From: Scleromitrula shiraiana
Lineage: Eukaryota; Ascomycota; Leotiomycetes; Helotiales; Sclerotiniaceae
Assembly (NCBI GenBank): GCA_028455995.1
Contig: JABELC010000001.1
Span: 4,894,501-4,958,500, forward strand
Direction of reading: 5' to 3'
Length of the DNA stretch: 64,000 nt
Shown here: piece by piece, positions 57,764 through 64,000 of the stretch
Layout of the letters: every line of letters starts with the position of its first letter
Position numbering within the stretch: the stretch's first letter is position 1
Notes under the pieces: model-generated
Databases searched by the model: none
What the model was told of the DNA's origin: nothing
What the model saw: the letters and a program-made list of their open reading frames with translations, nothing else
Translations under genes and position numbers: made by a program

Positions 57764-59383
57764 AATCCATTTTTTTATTGTTATCACAATCACCATAGTA
57801 CCTGAAGCTAATTTTGTACTTTGAAGATAGGAAAAATTCCTTTTACGACAAGACATGAATTGCATATCACATACCTTCATTCCAACCACAACTGTTGCAT
57901 ACTCGAACTTATATAGCACAATTCAATACAATATTCATAGCTTCATCTCCAGTCAATTGGCTTTGATTTATAATTTATATACTCAATATCCTCACAATCT
58001 ACCCATACTTCCCAAACACTCTGGCCCTTACCCCCTTTCCCTTCGAGGATCGGTTCAACCTGTGGTATAGGCCTATTTTTGGAGGAAGAAGATTGAACCA
58101 TGTCCGATTACTCACCGAGGTATTCTGTTTCTTTTTAGGACGTGGATATTTTGGTCCATATCTTCTGGTCAACAATACTTCATACCTTTGCTCTTCTGCT
58201 TGTTGCATTATGTTTATAGTTTCATACCAATCAATAGTACTCTTTCAAAATATATACTCCGTTTATGTGTGAAAGTCTTCTATGTGTGTATGCCGTGCGG
58301 TGCAAATCTCAGTTATTACTAGAGGTAATTCCCTCTCCTTCGAGAAAAGCTACCCAAACAAGCATTTCGTAGGAAGGTCTCAACGACAATCTTACCACCA
58401 ATAAGAACCATTATTATTGCAACTTCGATAATATCCTCGCATTTACATCACTTATCATGCATCCATCCGTTTTGTCGCGCCACCCTTCTATCTAATGCCA
58501 ACTGTTCTGTCCCCAACTGATCTCTCAAAATCTGTATGGTATCGTCGAAGCAAATAATCAATCAACCAACCATAAAATTATAATTGATGGTGGGGATGCA
58601 TCTGAGGCGCAATACGAAGCTACCAGTCTCTGCGAATGAGATATGAAAATAAGTCGTCCATACCATGTGCAACGCGCAATTTACATTCGAGGTGATGGCG
58701 ATTTTTGATATCTGATGATTGGTTGTGGACAATGGGAAAATTTAGGGGAAAAGAAGAAAAAGCAGAAGCGCCAGAAATAGGAGTGGCTATCTTAAAAGAT
58801 TGTAGGGCTTAGTTCAATGGTTCTCAGAATCGATAAGTGACTGAATAATTCCCAATCCCCGAATTTTGATGTCGGGAGTCAAAAAAAAAAAATTCGGGCT
58901 CTTCAATTCCAAACTCCTACGGTAGTTTCCGGGGGTGATTCGGCAATGCTGATTTATGTGCATAATATTGTTAATAGATTCATCTTCTCCGGGGAATAAA
59001 TATTCATTGATATCGTTTTGCTGGTCTAGATATTACCGGCGGTGTTTGGTTTGGTATCATTTTTGCACGTTTGATCAATTCGATGTTTTTGGTTCTGAGC
59101 CAGGAACGTTGATAAGTCAGTCAGATGGAAGCATTTGTTTATCATAATCATATGTTGTTCTGTTTATCTTTTTGTTTATTCAATATCCTACAGTATTTAA
59201 TTACAACCATAGGATCCCAACAATTCGGTTCATCGTGCAATTATTTTCCTATGTGTTGAATTTGGCTTGACCTTCTCGTACTACCCGAGTTCAATTCATC
59301 TCAAAATTGCTCATTCTTTACTACCCTCCTCCCCTCTTCCAAATCTATCTCATTCCACCTTTTTCTCATCTCAACTCTTAAGC
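57764..59383. other. Region downstream of U14 without a supportable gene
   Basis: 1.6 kb with short reading frames only. It may include the 3' part of the U14 host transcript. The last 80 bp are C/T-rich and precede the small mitochondrial-type paralogue. Confidence 0.5.
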
Positions 59384-59782
59384 ATGACAGCCCAAGTTCC
59401 TCTCCGTCTCGTCCACCGTCGTCTTTCAACCCTCCTCACACCTACTATGCCACTCCGAACCATGCCCCAAAACTCCTTCCGAGTCCAATCTTTAAAAACG
59501 ATAAACACCTTTTCCGACTTGTTTATTTTGGTGATGTGTATTGGGGAAAGGCTGTTAGGAACGTGGCGAGTGCCGTGCTATTGTATGTTATCTCTTATAT
59601 CCTCATCTCCTTATATGTTTCTATCCCGTCACCCCTCTCCCTCCCTCTATCACAATTTTTCGCAAAAAGTTAGAGTCCTCTAGTCATCATAACTGAATAG
59701 ATATACACCCGTCGCTGGCTGCGTAATGTTCTGGCCTATACCGATCGAACTGGTGGTAAGAGGATTGGGATTAAATCCCTAG
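59384..59782 (+). pseudogene. Frameshifted paralogue of the small mitochondrial-type protein (copy B)
   Basis: An ATG at 59384 opens MTAQVPLRLVHRRLSTLL, a convincing mitochondrial-type presequence. The part homologous to copy A (VYFGDVYWGKAVRN.., then after a 118 bp GTATGT...ATAG intron at 59583-59700, YTPVAGCVMFWPIPIELVV) lies in a different frame. No ATG or intron was found that joins the two frames, so a small insertion or deletion between about 59440 and 59510 has probably inactivated the gene. The second exon ends at TAG 59780-59782. The splice site falls at the same codon and phase as in copy A (Leu-Leu | Tyr), proving common descent of the gene structure. A functional protein would require an undetected start in the second frame, or correction of a sequencing error. 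Confidence 0.62.
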
Positions 59783-60073
59783 GTCAAGATCTTTGAAGTT
59801 AGATAGAGCATAAACTACTGGGAACAAGGTGCAAAGGAATGCATATTGATGGGATGGAAGGGTTGATAAGGTGCATTTGACTTAATTACTAGTAGGAGAT
59901 ATGAATCATTTGGGTTGAAAAAAAATACGAACGACCCTAAATGCTACTCGAAGACTCAAGCTGTACCTCTCCCTCCACCAGAAAAAAAAGATAGTGCAAA
60001 GCTGCACAGGTAAAAAGACACAGATAAAGGAAATTAATGAGTAGTGACCATGTAACTTGAGTGCCTGGATTAT

Positions 60074-60853
60074 TTAGCTCGTTTCCCATGGTTTGATGGT
60101 CTTTCCCTCCTCGAATTTGCCTCCAGGAGGCCTCCACATGAGCCACCATGTAATAGGACCAACTTTCTCATCAACCTCTTTCCATTTCTCATCTGGATTA
60201 TCTATTTGAGGATGATTGACAAACTTTTCAACGTAGATAAACCCATTTTTGTCGTACAAAGGTTGCCCATAAGGCGTTGCTTCTAGGAATAATCCATATC
60301 CTAATTCATCGGCTCTCTTGGTACCCCAATTGATTATCTTCTGACCAATTCCTTTTCGTCGATAATTGGGATGGGTAAAAATGATAAAAAGGTCTATTAC
60401 TCAAATAAGGCTACAGTAGTGAAGATGAACGGGATAGCTGTACTTACAGACATGAGGTCTTTGCGCGACACGAGAACGAGGCTCATTGTGTCCTACAAGT
60501 GCTTTCTCGGCGAACCTTCTCGAGCTGTCGTTGGGAAACCAAGTGACGTCGGAAGGTTGTGGTTTGGCAAATGGATTCTCTTTATGAATCTTCCACAAAG
60601 CTCCTCCAGCGATCTTCCCCGTCTCGAGATCAACGACTTTCACCCAATGACTTGACGGGTCTGAAGTATGCCATAGCTTCAGTCGAGTGGCAGCTTCGTT
60701 AATGGAATCTTCACGGGCTTTTTGATCGGTCCCGTGAATAGGAAAAAAGACGTGGAAGAACTTTTGGAATGGGTTTTCATATGTTTCGAACATACACCGT
60801 GTGAGAGCAGGGAAGTCTGTCTCCGGATTGATCTCTTGGAGATCGAAAGTCAT
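60074..60853 (-). CDS. GNAT-family N-acetyltransferase, two exons
   Basis: Predicted acetyl-CoA-dependent acetyltransferase of 241 aa, from exons 60448-60853 and 60074-60393 with a 54 bp GTAAGT...TAG intron in phase 1. The N-terminal half reads MTFDLQEINPETDFPALTRCMFETYENPF, then SHWVKVVDLETGKIAGGALWKIH, the substrate-side strands. The acetyl-CoA-binding motif A spans the second exon: LFIIFTHPNYRRKGIGQKIINWG (signature RRKGIG), followed by ADELGYGLFLEATPYGQPLYDKNGF, the classic GNAT motif B with the Y-x-K-x-GF ending. The C-terminus, WWLMWRPPGG, is typical of a fungal subgroup often found near secondary-metabolism genes. No signal peptide. It shares only the fold with the GNAT gene at 43 kb. 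Confidence 0.9.
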
Positions 60854-63012
60854 GTTATCAGCTCCTGTAATTTATTGAAGATAAAGGAAGAAAGTTGTAT
60901 AAAGTGGTAGTAGTCACTGATAAAAACCGTGCTGACTATGGTACAAGTAAAAGCCGAGTATGTCCAAAGAAAGCAGCGTTATGAGAAGTTGGGACAGAAA
61001 GTGCGAGGATTATATCTAAGAATGTTGATATTTTGCAAGATAAAGACAATTAAACCACTTCCCCAAGGCCAATACACTCGAGACCGAGAGTTCGCCAACT
61101 GTCTTTTATAAACACAACGTAGTAGTCCATACGTGATGGATCTATGTGGGCGGAACAAATTTGCTATCGAACAACAACAGTGCCAACAGCAACAGCAATA
61201 CCAACTACTACCTAATACATGCATATAATCCTTAACGTTTCCTCTTTTCTTCCCTGCAGCACTAACTCGAATCGGCTATCGTTTCTTATCTGTGGATGTA
61301 TATGTAGCGACTTCAGCCATACACAGCAAAGAATTATGTTCGTTACCTGTCACCTAGTTGATCTGCAACTGTTAAGTCACCACTCTGTTGTTCTGCGAAT
61401 ATTTTTGAAGTACGTTAGGCATGTTGTTAATCTGATAATATAGCAAGACATTGCTCTGAGAAAGTTTTCGGCCCCATACATTAACTGTGTACTTCACAAG
61501 TAACATTTCACGCGATAAACTATATAAAACGGTCATTTACATGATTCTTGATATCTATTATATATTACCCGCATCTGATAAACTACCATATTCCATCTTT
61601 TACCATCTATTTCAATCATAAACACTTACCAACACGCTGGTTGTGTCGACTTAAAATAGAATGCTTGAGTAAACTACTATAGACAATGAAACAATCTTTG
61701 CTCAATACAATTATGAACATCTAGTCATGATCTAGACATCAAAATGATATTAACCTATTGCCTCTTGCAATGTCAGTTTAGAACTCAGAGATTGAGAGAT
61801 TATTAAACTATATTTTTCTGAATTCATGCTTCGAATACAGAGTTTGAACCAATATTCACTTAATCCTTGTTTAAATGTATATTTAGAATATAGATATTGA
61901 TGGGAAACATATCTGGTAATTCACTAATTGGGTGAAAGCTCACAAAAGTCATTTTAGTATTCAAAGGCTCCTTGATAAATTCGCAAATAAACGGTATACG
62001 TCTTGACCATCTCTTAGTTTCAGCAAATTGTGCATCAGTAGATGGCTCTCTATCATCCAATGGGTATCCGGTCAGATGAAGAGCCTTTACAACAATACTA
62101 TTTCCAATTTTCCTATAAGTATATTAAATCCCTCATTCGGCTGGAATGCATTCATCATCATCATCAACATCCCTTATTTATGGCACCTTACTCGTTTCTG
62201 GGATGGAAAAAATTTGATGTTTATGTAAGAAGTGAAGCCACACCTGAAGCTCCACCATCGGCAACATCAACTTCAATCTTCCTTGGTATAAGTAAAGGCA
62301 ATATTGTCGTTTAATTTCTTCTCACGGTGGTTGTTTTTTCAGCCCGACTGTGTAAATATTGCAAGGTGATACCGATTGATTGATGCGGGAAGGGGTCTCG
62401 CGTCCTCTAAATCAGTAGTAAACTCATAATCGACCGACAGAGGGAGAACGTTGTTATCAATATAAGTGCACGTGTTCTTGCCCAATTCAATCTCCAATTC
62501 CAAACTTTTATTTTTCACTGCGACTCCAATGTTGAATCATCCGAAGGATTTCACTCGACTATCCTTTTGTTGAATACGTCCGGGGGGGATTGAACGTATC
62601 ACATAAAAGGGGGGTTCCTTGTAGTGATATAATAGTTGTTCATAGATTCTAAGTAGGTTGTACGGGTTGAAGGATTATATAACTCTTCAGTAGTCATGTG
62701 ATATCAATAGCACGTGATGTGTGGTCCGTGCCCAATCGATCCGTACGAACACCTTTCTTATTGTTAAGAAAAAGGAGGTATTGAAGATAAATGCACCGTT
62801 CTGTTTTCATAACCGATATAACAAGAAACATGACCCAACGAAATGTAAGCTGATTCGAGATTCTAAACCTATCAACCTCATTTCTCAGCGATTTGATGCA
62901 CCAGATTTCTCTCCGTTCTTGACCCAAATATTGTTGTAATTTCCAATATCGGGTCAGGTCCCCTGACACGCCGCCTCTTCTTTATGATCTTTTATTTTAA
63001 TAATATTGTTGG

Positions 63013-63068
63013 ATCACATGTTTTAAATCACATGTTTTAAATCACATGTTTTAAATCACATGTTTTAA
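63013..63068. repeat. 14-bp tandem repeat, four copies
   Basis: Four perfect copies of ATCACATGTTTTAA in direct tandem. Each carries a CACATG E-box-like hexamer. Confidence 0.95.
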
Positions 63069-63207
63069 AAAGCTTGTTCAAAAGCTTAAATTTTACCCAA
63101 TCAACTACTTTAAAATATCGATTTTAACCAATCATTTATATTAAAAAAGTGCCAAGATTCTTCCAAGGCGCTAGTAAAATCACCCTTGTATCATACCAAA
63201 AAAAAAA

Positions 63208-63245
63208 ATGAGTAGACTCGTATAAAATGAGTAGACTCGTATAAA
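63208..63245. repeat. 19-bp direct repeat, two copies
   Basis: Two adjacent perfect copies of ATGAGTAGACTCGTATAAA. Each contains a TATAAA box and the palindrome GAGT-AGACTC. Confidence 0.9.
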
Positions 63246-64000
63246 ACCTCTCTTTTTGTAAACAAAAAGAAGAGGCACAAGGTAAAATACTTCAAACATC
63301 AAAGACTTTTCAGATTCAAAGGGAGTCTTACTAGTACCTATGATGTTTTCTTGGCTGCCGAGGTCCTTTGTTTAGAAATATCCACGTGAAATTTGTGAAT
63401 TCTACACGGATGCCCAACGCCCACGTGGGGAGGAATTGGCCTGTTATGGACAATAATAATAAAGCCTAAGATTTGAGATGCAGAGCATTTCTTTGGCTTC
63501 ACTCGATGCAATATTATCTATATATTCCCGAAGGTCCAGAACTTGAGATTTCCTACTTTTGACTGCCAAGTATCCGCTACGATGGCTTAGTCGCTCCGCC
63601 GAGAGCCAAGGCCACCACCCACGAATCAAACGTCCGCTACAACGCACGACTTACTTAGACTCTTCCATAAGCCGGCCTCATTTCCGCCCGCGAGTATAAT
63701 ATTGCCATACTCAAGAGTTAATATGCCACTACATTAATATCTAAGCTTTTGCTGGCGTCTTCTTCCCGTGCTACGCCTCCTGTAAAGTCTTGTCATTTCT
63801 TATGTTTTCTTGTTCTAACTATTTGTTCATTTTCACACATGAATTTTATTACGTTAGAACATTGGCAAAGACGCCTACTTGGCGCTGAGAGCAAATCGTT
63901 CTCGACAATGAACACACGTGGGCTCAAAATCGAGCTTGCTCTCTCGAGAAGATATTTGTATCGTGGCTAAGAAAATGCAAATTATTCAGAGTAGAGAAAC

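Larger units (their letters stand above)
60854..64000. other. Terminal spacer without supportable genes
   Basis: 3.1 kb to the window edge. I find only short, compositionally ordinary frames. It contains two small tandem repeats and a microsatellite-like ATCATC run near 62154-62170. A gene could begin beyond the right edge. Confidence 0.55.

Noticed and set aside
62042..62314. Plus-strand 90-residue frame near the right end
   Set aside because: Histidine run comes from an ATC repeat and the remainder has no recognisable features.
63013..63068. Short regular repeats considered as a CRISPR array
   Set aside because: Copies are directly adjacent without spacers, and the sequence is clearly eukaryotic.

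Overview
This window looks like nuclear DNA of a filamentous ascomycete, most likely a leotiomycete close to the Sclerotiniaceae (Botrytis, Sclerotinia, Monilinia). The lineage is an inference. It rests on short GT-AG introns of about 50-120 bp with CTAAC/CTAAT-like branch points, a fused URA2-type CPSase-ATCase, a YVC1-type vacuolar channel, HET and Zn2Cys6 genes, abundant microsatellites, and AT-rich blocks resembling repeat-induced point mutation (RIP) debris. No phylogenetic computation was possible.

Layout. 1-29 kb is mainly housekeeping: an EMP70/TM9SF protein (1203-3650, +), 5.7 kb of simple-sequence-rich spacer, an MFS hexose transporter (9389-11381, +), a small secreted cysteine-containing protein interrupted by a TAG (13278-13778, +), the URA2-type gene (14970-21846, -) and a YVC1-like channel (25285-28946, +). 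From 29 to 38.5 kb, AT-rich blocks enclose or adjoin an FAD monooxygenase (-), an NAD(P)-binding reductase-like protein (+) and a Zn2Cys6 regulator (+), a possible small metabolic group. From 39 to 50 kb there are a degenerate HET gene (-), a small ORF, a GNAT acetyltransferase (-), an unrecognised multi-exon gene (-), a tiny two-exon probable mitochondrial membrane protein (47534-47876, -) and a DUF4743/Nudix gene (+).

From 50 to 55 kb lie two damaged secondary-metabolism genes next to each other: a DMATS-type aromatic prenyltransferase broken by a single-base frameshift (-), and a PrnB/IDO-like protein fused to a cytochrome b5 domain and split by one in-frame TAA (+). I read this as a decayed indole-type cluster fragment. 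A third AT-rich block (54.8-56.5 kb) carries an inverted, diverged copy of a sequence also present at 33.6 kb.

The clearest unlisted gene is a U14 box C/D snoRNA at 57650-57763, with both 18S-complementary domains, C and D boxes and a terminal stem. Another C/D-like candidate lies upstream at 57205-57330, so a snoRNA host transcript may span about 57.0-57.8 kb. At 59384-59782 there is a frameshifted paralogue of the 47.5 kb gene that keeps its intron position. A two-exon GNAT gene (60074-60853, -) is the last gene I can support. The final 3.1 kb holds only short tandem repeats.
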